A DNA stretch of 64,000 nt from an uncultured Prevotella sp. (GTDB lineage Bacteria > Bacteroidota > Bacteroidia > Bacteroidales > Bacteroidaceae). Position 1 is the first letter of the stretch. Every line of letters begins with the position of its first letter. The stretch lies in contig CATXJC010000001.1 in the NCBI GenBank assembly GCA_958369755.1, positions 26,215 through 90,214 on the forward strand, written 5' to 3'. A program made the translations under genes and the position numbers. Positions 17,352 through 25,166 of the stretch are shown here, one piece after another. The notes beneath the pieces were generated by a model that saw only the letters and a list, made by a program, of their open reading frames with translations, made no database searches and was not told where the DNA came from.

Positions 17352-18023
17352 ATGGCAAAGTTTAGCAAAATGCAGGTTATGGCAGCCATGAAAGAGACTG
17401 GTATGGTACCTGTTTTCTTCAATAAGGATGTTGAAATCTGCAAGAACGTCATCAAGGCTTGTTACGAGGGTGGCGTACGTGTTTTCGAGTTTACTAACCG
17501 TGGTGACTTCGCTCACGAGATTTTCGGAGAGTTGGTAAAGTGGGCCGACAAGGCTTGCCCTGAGATGATTCTGGGTGCAGGTACAGTTGTTGATGCCGGT
17601 ACAGCTTCTCTGTATCTCCAGCTCGGCGCTAACTTCATCGTAGGTCCTAACTTCAACCCAGATATTGCTCCAGTTTGCAACCGTCGTCTGGTTCCTTATT
17701 CACCAGGTTGCGGTTCTGTAACAGAAATCAATAATGCTCAGGCTGCCGGTTGCGATGTAACCAAGGTATTCCCAGCAGGTAACGTAGGCGGTCCTTCATT
17801 CGTCAAGAACGTAATGGCACCTTTGCGTTGGAGCAACATCATGGTAACAGGTGCGGTAGAGCCAACAGAGGAGAATCTTACTCCTTGGATCAAGGCTGGC
17901 GTTCTCTGCGTAGGTATGGGCTCTAAGCTCTTCCCTAAGGAGACAGTTGCTGCTGGCGACTGGGCTGCCATCACAGCCAAGTGTCAGGAGGCTCTCGGTT
18001 ACATCGCGAAGGCTCGCGCTTAA
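17352..18023 (+). CDS. eda: KDPG / KHG aldolase
   Basis: 223-aa class I aldolase that splits 2-keto-3-deoxy-6-phosphogluconate into pyruvate and glyceraldehyde-3-phosphate; the family may also cleave 4-hydroxy-2-oxoglutarate. The Schiff-base lysine is in [12 protein letters not shown]. Other blocks: [15 protein letters not shown] (the family's E-x-T-x-R), [12 protein letters not shown] and [15 protein letters not shown]. Length is close to the usual 205-220 aa. Directly after kdgK on the same strand, it completes the path from altronate to glycolysis. Confidence 0.94.
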   Translation: MAKFSKMQVMAAMKETGMVPVFFNKDVEICKNVIKACYEGGVRVFEFTNRGDFAHEIFGELVKWADKACPEMILGAGTVVDAGTASLYLQLGANFIVGPNFNPDIAPVCNRRLVPYSPGCGSVTEINNAQAAGCDVTKVFPAGNVGGPSFVKNVMAPLRWSNIMVTGAVEPTEENLTPWIKAGVLCVGMGSKLFPKETVAAGDWAAITAKCQEALGYIAKARA

Positions 18024-18046
18024 TTTAGAGACTATTTTTCATCTAG

Positions 18047-21000
18047 ATGCAAATTTCAGCATCCTTTTTTTCCATGTCGCCATCATCAGTTCTGGTGGTG
18101 GCGACACTTTTTCTTTCAGCTTGTTCTCCTGCGAATAAGGCTAGGGTAGATGAGCTGAACGAGCAATCCTATGCTTATCATTATCGCAACCTCGATTCTA
18201 CTAAAGTGCTGGCTGAGAGGGCTTTGAAACTTTCAGAAGATTATTCCTCAGGCCGTGCCGAAGCCTATAACAACCTTGCCTTCGTCTGTATAGCCAAGAT
18301 GGATTACAAGGGTGCCAAGGGATGGCTGAGGAAAGTTGAAGAGGAGAGCGATAATCAGATAGAACTCGCTATTGCCGATGTTCAGAACATGCGACTCTGC
18401 CAGAGAGAATCGCACAACAAAGATTTTTATGCTTATCGCGAAAAGGCGATGAGGCGTTTGCGCAGAATTCGCGAAGAGGTGAATTCCATGCCCCCGAGGG
18501 AAAGCAAACGCGTGATTTATGCGAAATCTGAATTCAGTATTGTGGCCGCCACCTATTTTTATTATGTGGGCTTAGACGAGCCGATGCTTCAGGAGCTTAA
18601 CCGTCTGGACCCAGATGAGCTGGAACAGGATTCGGCACAATATCTCAACTATCTTTATAATATAGGTTCGGGCGGAGCTATCGTCAAGGAAACCGAAAAC
18701 GAAATCAATCAGGCGGAATTCGACCGGCTGATCAGCTGCTACATGCTGGCTAGCGACCCTGCCCATCCTTATCCTTACTGGCAGGCTAACGCCCTGCAAT
18801 CTATTAGCGAGCACCTCAGAAAAGGAGAGGTGAGCGATTTCCTCATACGCAACAACCTGCCTGCCTTCCAGTATCTCAACATCGAGCAGATGCCAAACAA
18901 TCTGCTGGCAGGCAACTTTGCCCAGCGTGCCCTCAACCTCTTTTCGAGCTACGGAGATGTTTATCAGACTGCCGGAGCCAACCGTACGCTGGCTGAATGC
19001 TTCTGGGATATCCATGATTATTCTTCGGCGCTCGACTGCCTGAATCATGCCCTGAACGACAACAAGGCCATCGAGCAGGCACCCGACCTCGTAGCGTCGA
19101 TACGTGAAAGACTCTGCCTGGTTTATTCGGCTATAGATGATAAGCAGCAGAGCGATTACAACCGCAATATCTATCTGGATTTACAGGACCGTTCGCGACA
19201 GGACCGCCAGCTGGAGGCACGTGCCGCAGCACTCGACGAGAACGCCCAGCAGCTCAACCTGATGATTGCTGCCGTGGTGGCGATGATTGTGCTCGTGGTG
19301 GTTCTGCTCTACGTTTTCGACCACATGAAGCGCAAGAAGATGAAGAACCAGTCGATGGATGAACTGCTTGCACCTTTGCGTGAGTGGAGCGAGAATAACA
19401 CTAAGAAAATCAACGAATTAAAAGATGAGCAGGAGGAGGTTCAGGATGAACTGAACGTAACCCGACTGCATATCGAAGAAAACAAGAAACGCAATCTGGA
19501 ACAAAGGGCTAAAATTTCGCTCGTAAACAGCATTACGCCTTTCATCGACCGCATGATTCACGAGGTAAACCGACTCGCCGAAGGGGGCGAAAGCGATGAG
19601 GTGCGTCAGGAACGTTACCAGTATATCGCCGAACTCACGGATAAGATTAACCAATATAACAACGTGCTTACGGAGTGGATTCAGATGCGCCAGGGCTCAC
19701 TCAGCCTGCGTATCGAAAGTTTCCCGCTCCAGCAGCTTTTCGATATTGTAAGCAAGGGCAAGATGAGCTTCCAGATGCAGGGCGTGAAACTCGATGTAGA
19801 ACCTACAGATGCCGTGGTCAAGGCCGACCGCATCCTTACGCTCTTCATGATCAATACCATAGCCGATAATGCCCGCAAGTTTACACCCGAAGGCGGAAAG
19901 GTAACCATTAGCGCCAAGGTTTCTGACTTCGTGGAAATCAGCATCTCAGATACCGGAAAGGGTATGGACGAGGAGCAGCTGGCGCATGTCTTCGACCGGA
20001 CCTATACGGGCGGTCACGGCTTCGGACTGCTCAACTGCAAGGGCATCATAGAGAAATATAAGAAGTTGAGTTCGCTCTTTGCCGGCTGCCAGATCAAGGC
20101 AGAAAGCAAGTTGGGCGAGGGGAGCCGCTTCAGTTTCCGTCTGCCTAAGGGCATCGCCCGCCGAACCCATCAGCTGCTGGGCATCTTCATCATGCTCTTC
20201 GTGCTGCTGTCGGCTTCGGTCCAGCCTTGTGAGGCTAAGAAGGCCAACGACATCCGCCAGCGCCACAATCATCACAAGACGAACGTAGATGCCAATCTCC
20301 AGCGTGCCGACGATTTTGCAGATAGCGCCTACTTCAGCAATATCAACGGCACATACCAGCGCACCCTGGCCTTTGCCGATTCTTCGCGCCATTATCTCAA
20401 CGCGTTCTATCTGTCGAAATATCCCGACGGCAAGTATCTCATGGTGGCTCATCCGGAGGTGGGAATGGCGGCAGAACTCTCCTGGATGCGCTCCGGACTG
20501 CCAACCAATTATCACGTCATCCTGGACCTGAGAAACGAGTGTGCCGTGGCTGCCCTGGCGTTGCACCAATGGTCGCTCTACCAGAGCAACAACAAGGTTT
20601 ATACCCAGCTGTTCCGCGAGATAAGTGCCGATAATACGCTCGATAATTACGTGCACACCATGCAGCAGAGCGAGAACTCGAAGACCGTGGCCGTGGTGCT
20701 GCTCATCCTGTTGCTGCTGCAGTTGCCGCTGGCTTATTATCTGCTCTATTACCGCCACGTGCTGAGCTACCGGTTTGCCATGATTGAGCAGACCAAGGCT
20801 AAGCGTACCGACGAGGCTGAGCAGGAATCCCTGAAACTGGAACTGATGACCGATGAGCTGCATAGGGCTGAATATGAGAACGATAAGCTTCATATCTCCA
20901 ATTCCGTGCTCGACAACTGTCTGTCTACGCTCAAGCACGAAACGATGTATTATCCGTCGCGCATCCGCCAGCTTATCGATTCGCAGCCCGATGATGTAGA

Positions 21001-21421
21001 TTCGCTCAAGGAACTGGTAGCTTATTATAAATCGCTCTATTCTCTGCTCAGCGCCCAGGCGATGGAGCAGGTAGAAGGCAACATCAAGGCAGATGATTTC
21101 CTGAACCGCTATCTTGTTTCTCTGATGCGCGGCAATTCCAAGGATTACCATACCGGAGTGGCTGAGATTCCGGGTTCTGCCTACGTGAGATATTGGATTG
21201 ACCAGCAGGATGTGGCCTATGATGCTGCGCTCCATGCCCAGCTCTTCACCCCTCTGACGGGCGATTTGCGCTATCTCCTGTGCCGGCAGATTGTGAGGGA
21301 ACTGGGCGAGATTACCAATCTGCGCGGCTGCGGCATCAAGGCTTGCCAGGGCGATAAGGGTTGCCTCAGGATAGAGGCCGTGCTGCCGGCACGCATCAAA
21401 TGGAAAAGTTTAAAATCATAA
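18047..21421 (+). CDS. Giant membrane sensor with two histidine-kinase-like halves (DUF5112/DUF5113-like)
   Basis: 1124-aa membrane protein. Residues 1-26 form a lipoprotein-like signal with LSAC; an alternative start is Met10 (18074). Residues ~27-400 are helical, TPR-like and probably periplasmic. TM1 is ~404-427. A coiled coil leads to an H-box-like IHEVNRL (His505), then an HATPase domain with N box TIADNARKFT (Asn608), G1 SDTGKGM (Asp635) and GGHGFGLLNCKGI. TM2 (~706-726), a second outer segment and TM3 (~881-904) follow. The last ~200 residues form another coiled coil with LKHETMYYPSRI (His964), but no recognisable N or G boxes. The downstream response regulator is the probable partner. 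Similar Bacteroidales proteins are catalogued as DUF5112/5113; signal unknown. Confidence 0.88.
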   Translation: MQISASFFSMSPSSVLVVATLFLSACSPANKARVDELNEQSYAYHYRNLDSTKVLAERALKLSEDYSSGRAEAYNNLAFVCIAKMDYKGAKGWLRKVEEESDNQIELAIADVQNMRLCQRESHNKDFYAYREKAMRRLRRIREEVNSMPPRESKRVIYAKSEFSIVAATYFYYVGLDEPMLQELNRLDPDELEQDSAQYLNYLYNIGSGGAIVKETENEINQAEFDRLISCYMLASDPAHPYPYWQANALQSISEHLRKGEVSDFLIRNNLPAFQYLNIEQMPNNLLAGNFAQRALNLFSSYGDVYQTAGANRTLAECFWDIHDYSSALDCLNHALNDNKAIEQAPDLVASIRERLCLVYSAIDDKQQSDYNRNIYLDLQDRSRQDRQLEARAAALDENAQQLNLMIAAVVAMIVLVVVLLYVFDHMKRKKMKNQSMDELLAPLREWSENNTKKINELKDEQEEVQDELNVTRLHIEENKKRNLEQRAKISLVNSITPFIDRMIHEVNRLAEGGESDEVRQERYQYIAELTDKINQYNNVLTEWIQMRQGSLSLRIESFPLQQLFDIVSKGKMSFQMQGVKLDVEPTDAVVKADRILTLFMINTIADNARKFTPEGGKVTISAKVSDFVEISISDTGKGMDEEQLAHVFDRTYTGGHGFGLLNCKGIIEKYKKLSSLFAGCQIKAESKLGEGSRFSFRLPKGIARRTHQLLGIFIMLFVLLSASVQPCEAKKANDIRQRHNHHKTNVDANLQRADDFADSAYFSNINGTYQRTLAFADSSRHYLNAFYLSKYPDGKYLMVAHPEVGMAAELSWMRSGLPTNYHVILDLRNECAVAALALHQWSLYQSNNKVYTQLFREISADNTLDNYVHTMQQSENSKTVAVVLLILLLLQLPLAYYLLYYRHVLSYRFAMIEQTKAKRTDEAEQESLKLELMTDELHRAEYENDKLHISNSVLDNCLSTLKHETMYYPSRIRQLIDSQPDDVDSLKELVAYYKSLYSLLSAQAMEQVEGNIKADDFLNRYLVSLMRGNSKDYHTGVAEIPGSAYVRYWIDQQDVAYDAALHAQLFTPLTGDLRYLLCRQIVRELGEITNLRGCGIKACQGDKGCLRIEAVLPARIKWKSLKS

Positions 21422-21441
21422 GAAAATAAAAATATCAGAAA

Positions 21442-22167
21442 ATGGAAAATTTTAAAGTCATCATAGTAGAAGACGTGCCCCTGGAACTGAAGGGCACAGA
21501 GGGTATCTTCAAGAATGATATTCCAGAGGCTGAAATCATCGGTACTGCCGAGAGCGAAATAGCCTATTGGAAACTCATCAAGCAGCAGTTGCCTGATCTG
21601 GTTCTGCTCGACCTCGGTCTGGGCGGCTCTACCACGGTAGGCGTTGAAATCTGCCGCCAGACCAAGGAGCAGTATCCTGACGTGAAGGTGCTCATCTTTA
21701 CAGGAGAAATTCTGAACGAAAAACTCTGGGTAGATGTGCTCGATGCGGGCTGCGACGGCATCATTCTGAAGAGTGGTGAACTCCTTACGCGTGGCGATGT
21801 GGCGAGCTGCATGGGAGGTAAGAAACTGGTGTTCAACCAGCCTATCCTTCAGAAGATAGTAGACCGTTTCAAGCGGAGCGTAAACAGCCAGCTGATGCGT
21901 CAGGAGGCTCTGGTAAATTATGAGATTGATGAGTATGACGAGCGTTTCCTGCGCCATCTTGCGCTGGGTTACACCAAGGAGCAGATTACCAACCTGCGCG
22001 GAATGCCTTTCGGCGTAAAGAGTCTGGAGAAGCGACAGGCAGAACTGGTTCAGAAACTCTTCCCTGACGGCAACCACGGCATGGGCATCAACGCCACCCG
22101 CCTGGTGGTAAAAGCCTGCGAGCTCCGCATCCTGGATATCGACCATCTGCAGGCAGATGAAGAATAA
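21442..22167 (+). CDS. Response regulator with LuxR-like C-terminal domain
   Basis: 241-aa two-component regulator 20 bp after the double sensor. The receiver domain (about 4-125) has the acidic pair Glu10-Asp11 in VIIVEDVP, the phospho-acceptor Asp57 in LVLLDLGLGG, a Thr in LIFTGE and a Lys in IILKSGE, so it looks active. The C-terminal ~75 residues are helical, with RHLALGYTKEQITNLRGMP, a LuxR/FixJ-like entry, but the following helix diverges from typical recognition helices. DNA binding is likely, not certain. Probable phosphate donor is the upstream sensor. Confidence 0.92.
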   Translation: MENFKVIIVEDVPLELKGTEGIFKNDIPEAEIIGTAESEIAYWKLIKQQLPDLVLLDLGLGGSTTVGVEICRQTKEQYPDVKVLIFTGEILNEKLWVDVLDAGCDGIILKSGELLTRGDVASCMGGKKLVFNQPILQKIVDRFKRSVNSQLMRQEALVNYEIDEYDERFLRHLALGYTKEQITNLRGMPFGVKSLEKRQAELVQKLFPDGNHGMGINATRLVVKACELRILDIDHLQADEE

Positions 22168-22194
22168 CTCGTTTCAATAAGTGCTTTTTAAAGA

Positions 22195-22782
22195 ATGTAT
22201 AAGAAAGTATTGGCCTATCTGGCATTATCGTTGGGAATAGCCGAAGTAGTGGTGATTCTGGTTTCGTGGCTGCTTACAGCTGCGATGCCCGAGTCGTTCA
22301 CCCATTCGCTTACCAGCCCCGAGGGCATCCGCTGGTTTACAGGCCATTTTGTAGACCATCTCACCTCTGTATGGCTCGTCTGGCTGGTGCTCATCAGCAT
22401 CACCATCGGGGTGGTAAAGCAGAGTAGGGTGCTCCATTTCGACCATACCCAGTATCGCCAGCGCACGGCCTTGCGCCTGATGCTCATCGAGTTGTGCATC
22501 TCTGCAGGTATCATGCTGGCGCTCACCCTCTTGCCCCATGCCATTCTGCTGAATGCCGTAGGAACCCTCTTTCCGGGTCCGTTCACGCATAGTCTCATTC
22601 CGTACATCTGTTTCTCGGTCATGGTGATGAGCATGAGTTACGGCATCATGAGCGAGAGCATCAAGGGCATCAGTCAGGTTTATGATGCGATGAATCAAGG
22701 CATCCGCCTCCTTTCGCCCTGCTTTCTTTTCTACATTCTCGTGATGCAGCTCTATACATCCATCCTCTATGTAATGGAGTAA
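22195..22782 (+). CDS. Small polytopic membrane protein, AbgT-like N-terminal sequence
   Basis: 195-aa inner-membrane protein with about five hydrophobic segments. The segment SPEGIRWFTGHFVDHL resembles the first periplasmic stretch of AbgT-family transporters (S-x-E-G-I-R-W), but AbgT proteins exceed 450 aa and this one has no transport core, so it cannot be a whole AbgT carrier. It ends the plus-strand group sensor, regulator, membrane protein, 27 bp after the regulator, and is followed by a terminator. It may be an accessory or target of the two-component pair. Confidence 0.75.
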   Translation: MYKKVLAYLALSLGIAEVVVILVSWLLTAAMPESFTHSLTSPEGIRWFTGHFVDHLTSVWLVWLVLISITIGVVKQSRVLHFDHTQYRQRTALRLMLIELCISAGIMLALTLLPHAILLNAVGTLFPGPFTHSLIPYICFSVMVMSMSYGIMSESIKGISQVYDAMNQGIRLLSPCFLFYILVMQLYTSILYVME

Positions 22783-22786
22783 AATA

Positions 22787-22826
22787 AAAGCCCCCGATGC
22801 TCGTTTCCTTGCATCAGGGGCTCTTT
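22787..22826. terminator. Bidirectional terminator after the two-component group
   Basis: Stem AAAGCCCCCGATGC / GCATCAGGGGCTCTTT with a 10-nt loop and a T-run on the plus strand; A-rich sequence on the other side also gives a T-run for the converging HU-HIG gene. Confidence 0.88.
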
Positions 22827-22828
22827 TC

Positions 22829-23383
22829 TTACTCCAAACCGTCACCCTCATTACCGCCGGTGGTTCCGCCGCCTTCGGTATTTCCGCCGCCCTGAGTGTT
22901 ATCCGAACCGCCGCCACCACCTGGGTTATTGTCTGGGTCTTCCACATCGCCCTTATCGTCGGAAGTAACGTTTTTCACCACCTTGCCGTTGCGGTCGTAA
23001 CAGGTAATCTGGATGGAGGTTTCCTGCAGCTCGCGCTTGATGTCAACGCTTGGGGTGAAGATAACACGGCGGTTGGTAATCAGACTGGTAGCCACTTCGC
23101 CTACGGTAGGCACACTCTTGGCTCTTACGCCGAATCGCATGGTTCCCAATCCCGGAACGGCTACGGAATGGCCTTCGGTACACCACGCCTTGATAACCTC
23201 GCCTGCTGCATCCCAGCAAACCTGCATCACGCCCACGCTAACGCCGCTTCTGATGGCAGCCTCCTTGATAACCTTGCTCTCAGAGAGCTTGTTGTAAAGT
23301 TCGGTACCGAGGATGAATCTGTACTGACCCTTCATTTCGCCTACTTGGATAAGGGTCTCCTTTGCTTTCAAATTAATTGCCAT
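22829..23383 (-). CDS. HU-HIG family DNA-binding protein
   Basis: 184-aa HU-like protein of the Bacteroidota HU-HIG group. The HU-type fold occupies about 1-125: MAINLKAKETLIQVGEMKGQ, YNKLSESKVIKEAAIRSGVS, and the beta-arm region VPGLGTMRFGVRAKSV with NRRVIFTPS. A Gly/Asn-rich acidic tail (about 145-184) is low complexity. HU-HIG proteins are often found as the last gene beside DUF4248-like and primase genes, exactly the arrangement here, which suggests a role in the cassette's DNA rather than general nucleoid packing. AT-rich sequence with TATAAACTAT motifs lies just upstream. Confidence 0.88.
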   Translation of the reverse strand: MAINLKAKETLIQVGEMKGQYRFILGTELYNKLSESKVIKEAAIRSGVSVGVMQVCWDAAGEVIKAWCTEGHSVAVPGLGTMRFGVRAKSVPTVGEVATSLITNRRVIFTPSVDIKRELQETSIQITCYDRNGKVVKNVTSDDKGDVEDPDNNPGGGGGSDNTQGGGNTEGGGTTGGNEGDGLE

Positions 23384-23434
23384 AATCTTTTGAATTTTAA
23401 ATTGTTATAAACTATCAACTGTTAACTCTATAAA

Positions 23435-23623
23435 CTACCTGATGGTGATGGTTGGCACGTAGTAGGTAGAATCTACTTTGGTGGAGATGTTGTTCTCCTG
23501 ATGTTGCCGCTGGTTCTTTCCGATTACGAGTCCTGCCGTGCAGGAGCTAGATAGGAAGGTGACGATGGCTGAGCAAATCGCCACGATGAGATACCTGATG
23601 AATGCCTTCATGTTCTGGTTCAT
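23435..23623 (-). CDS. Small putative lipoprotein (smalltalk-like)
   Basis: 62-aa protein with one hydrophobic segment (about 8-24) ending in a lipobox-like LSSSC (Cys28), then a short polar tail. It resembles the tiny smalltalk proteins found beside HU-HIG genes in Bacteroidales, though it is longer. A second possible start is Met5 (23611). It lies between the HU-HIG gene and the DUF4248-like gene on the same strand. A -7 element TATCTTTG at 23815-23822 and repeats at 23845-23871 lie about 190 bp upstream. Function unknown. Confidence 0.7.
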   Translation of the reverse strand: MNQNMKAFIRYLIVAICSAIVTFLSSSCTAGLVIGKNQRQHQENNISTKVDSTYYVPTITIR

Positions 23624-23814
23624 GATTTTTTTTCTGCCCCCTGCTAAGTTTCGTTTTTTCCTCTTTCCTCAGATTTCTCTTAGAAGAAGTACTTTGCGAA
23701 ACGACTCGTTTCGAGGCTTGGAGTCTTGTTTTCATTACTTTTTTATTTTCCCAATTAGGGAGATATTTTTCTCCAACTGGGTAAGTGATTTAGCGCGCTT
23801 TCTGAATCACGATG

Positions 23815-23871
23815 CAAAGATACGAAATCCCGATTTATCAGGTGTGCGATAACATGCGATACCATGCGATA
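23815..23871 (-). promoter_or_regulatory. Minus-strand promoter with three 10-bp-spaced TGCGATA repeats
   Basis: TATCTTTG (-7) reads on the minus strand at 23815-23822. Three copies of TGCGATA stand at 23845-23851, 23855-23861 and 23865-23871, one helical turn apart, over and just upstream of the -33 position. No good TTTG -33 element is present, which fits a promoter that depends on a bound activator. It would drive the small lipoprotein and HU-HIG genes. Confidence 0.6.
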
Positions 23872-23881
23872 GCGGAACATT

Positions 23882-24103
23882 TTATCCCGGTTCCCCGAGG
23901 TTATCGATAATAGCCTTCACCTGCTTGGGCGTGAACGACTTGCAAGTCTTTTCATACCCCATCTCCTGCAATTCATCCCAGAGCGGTTGGCAACGGCGAA
24001 TCCAACTCATGAGATGATTCACGGCCGTGCGTGGCATACTCTCAGGAAAGTACATCAGTCCCAGTTCCTTCTTCGTATACGTGCGGTTTATAAAATCTTC
24101 CAT
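23882..24103 (-). CDS. DUF4248-like small protein
   Basis: 73-aa soluble protein with the features of the DUF4248 family: the start TYTKKELGLMYFPES, then LMSWIRRCQPLWDELQEMGY and a C-terminal helix FTPKQVKAIIDNLG. The helical layout with KELGLMYFP and TPKQVKAI resembles small HTH or adaptor proteins. Its gene is 16 bp after the primase-like gene, so they are probably translated from one mRNA. Role unknown; the family is found next to HU-HIG and primase/helicase genes. Confidence 0.82.
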   Translation of the reverse strand: MEDFINRTYTKKELGLMYFPESMPRTAVNHLMSWIRRCQPLWDELQEMGYEKTCKSFTPKQVKAIIDNLGEPG

Positions 24104-24119
24104 AATCTTAATTTTTTAA

Positions 24120-25166
24120 TCATTTGTTTATCGGCTCCTTGCTCCCGGAAGTTGCAGCAGCCCCTAAAAGATAGTATTCGCTGAAATCCTTGCAGCCCGG
24201 TGGCAACTGGTGGTGAACCAGCTGGGGGAGCATCTCCCTGAGTTGTATGAAGAGGCTTTCGCCCGGCACATCCTGATCAGGAAACATGTGGAATTCCACC
24301 TGATACAGTCTTCCGATATCCGTCAGCAGCTGCTTATCCTCGGGTTTGAGGAGCGTGGCAGAAGGGATGGCTATCGCCTTATGTCCGGCAGAAAGCATCG
24401 CCCAGCAATCGCTACATCCCTCCGTAATAAACAGCCTATCGCCCGGTTTCAGTCTCTTCACAACCGGCAGGTTATAGATGCTGCATCTTGCGCCGTAAGG
24501 GAACCGGAAGCGGGGAGCATCCTGCTCCTTTTCTTCGCCCGGACTTTTTTCTTCAGAAGAAACATTCCCCTCAGAAGAACCACCTCCCGATGAAGATTTT
24601 TTCTTCTTGTAATCCAGATTCCTGTTCTGGATTCCGATAAGCCGCCCATCGGTATCGAAGTAAGGAATCTGCAGCCAGTTGATGCCCTTCTTATCCGTCC
24701 AGGAAGTCAGTCGGCACCAGTTTACCACTCTCCAGTCAATCTTCCTCTCCTCGAAGAGAAATCTCCGAGCTGCCTGGTTGAGCCAGGGATGTTCGAAGAA
24801 CCTAGCATACCTGCTTGCATCAAAGGAAGATTTCCCCGAATTATCACCCGAAGAAGAACCATCGGATGAAGAGCCCGAAGAAGAATCCTCCTCCAGCTGA
24901 ATCTGATGTTCCCCAGCGAGCCATCGGCAAGCCGACGGGAAATCCTTCCCCAGGTATCGCATCGCCAGGTCGATGGTGCCGATAGAACTCCTCATGCAGA
25001 CATAGCATCTGCAGCTGTTCTTGGTCTTGTTGAACGTGAGGCTGGCGTGGTGGTCGTCATGGAAGGGGCAGAGCGCCTTATGGTGCTCCACCTTCATCCC
25101 CATCTCTTTCGCAACCTTCTCTATCGGAAGTTCGCGCAGTTTCTGTATCTCATATTTCTCCATCAT
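24120..25166 (-). CDS. CHC2 zinc-finger / Toprim primase-like protein
   Basis: 348-aa DnaG-related protein. The zinc finger is LCPFHDDHHASL with CRCYVC (Cys33, His36, Cys54, Cys57). A Toprim domain starts at about 244: LFITEGCSDCW (Glu249), then MFPDQDVPGES (Asp297, Asp299), the metal-binding acidic residues. Two low-complexity Ser/Gly/Glu linkers (about 92-114 and 186-217) break the protein into modules and are not usual in DnaG. There is no C-terminal helicase-binding domain. Its ATG overlaps the stop of the upstream ATPase gene (ATGA), indicating translational coupling. Likely a primase of a mobile or once-mobile replicon. Confidence 0.9.
   Translation of the reverse strand: MMEKYEIQKLRELPIEKVAKEMGMKVEHHKALCPFHDDHHASLTFNKTKNSCRCYVCMRSSIGTIDLAMRYLGKDFPSACRWLAGEHQIQLEEDSSSGSSSDGSSSGDNSGKSSFDASRYARFFEHPWLNQAARRFLFEERKIDWRVVNWCRLTSWTDKKGINWLQIPYFDTDGRLIGIQNRNLDYKKKKSSSGGGSSEGNVSSEEKSPGEEKEQDAPRFRFPYGARCSIYNLPVVKRLKPGDRLFITEGCSDCWAMLSAGHKAIAIPSATLLKPEDKQLLTDIGRLYQVEFHMFPDQDVPGESLFIQLREMLPQLVHHQLPPGCKDFSEYYLLGAAATSGSKEPINK

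Noticed and set aside
19946..21235. 429-codon open frame on the minus strand
   Set aside because: Antisense to the double-kinase sensor, whose kinase motifs and membrane helices are clear; the antisense product looks random.
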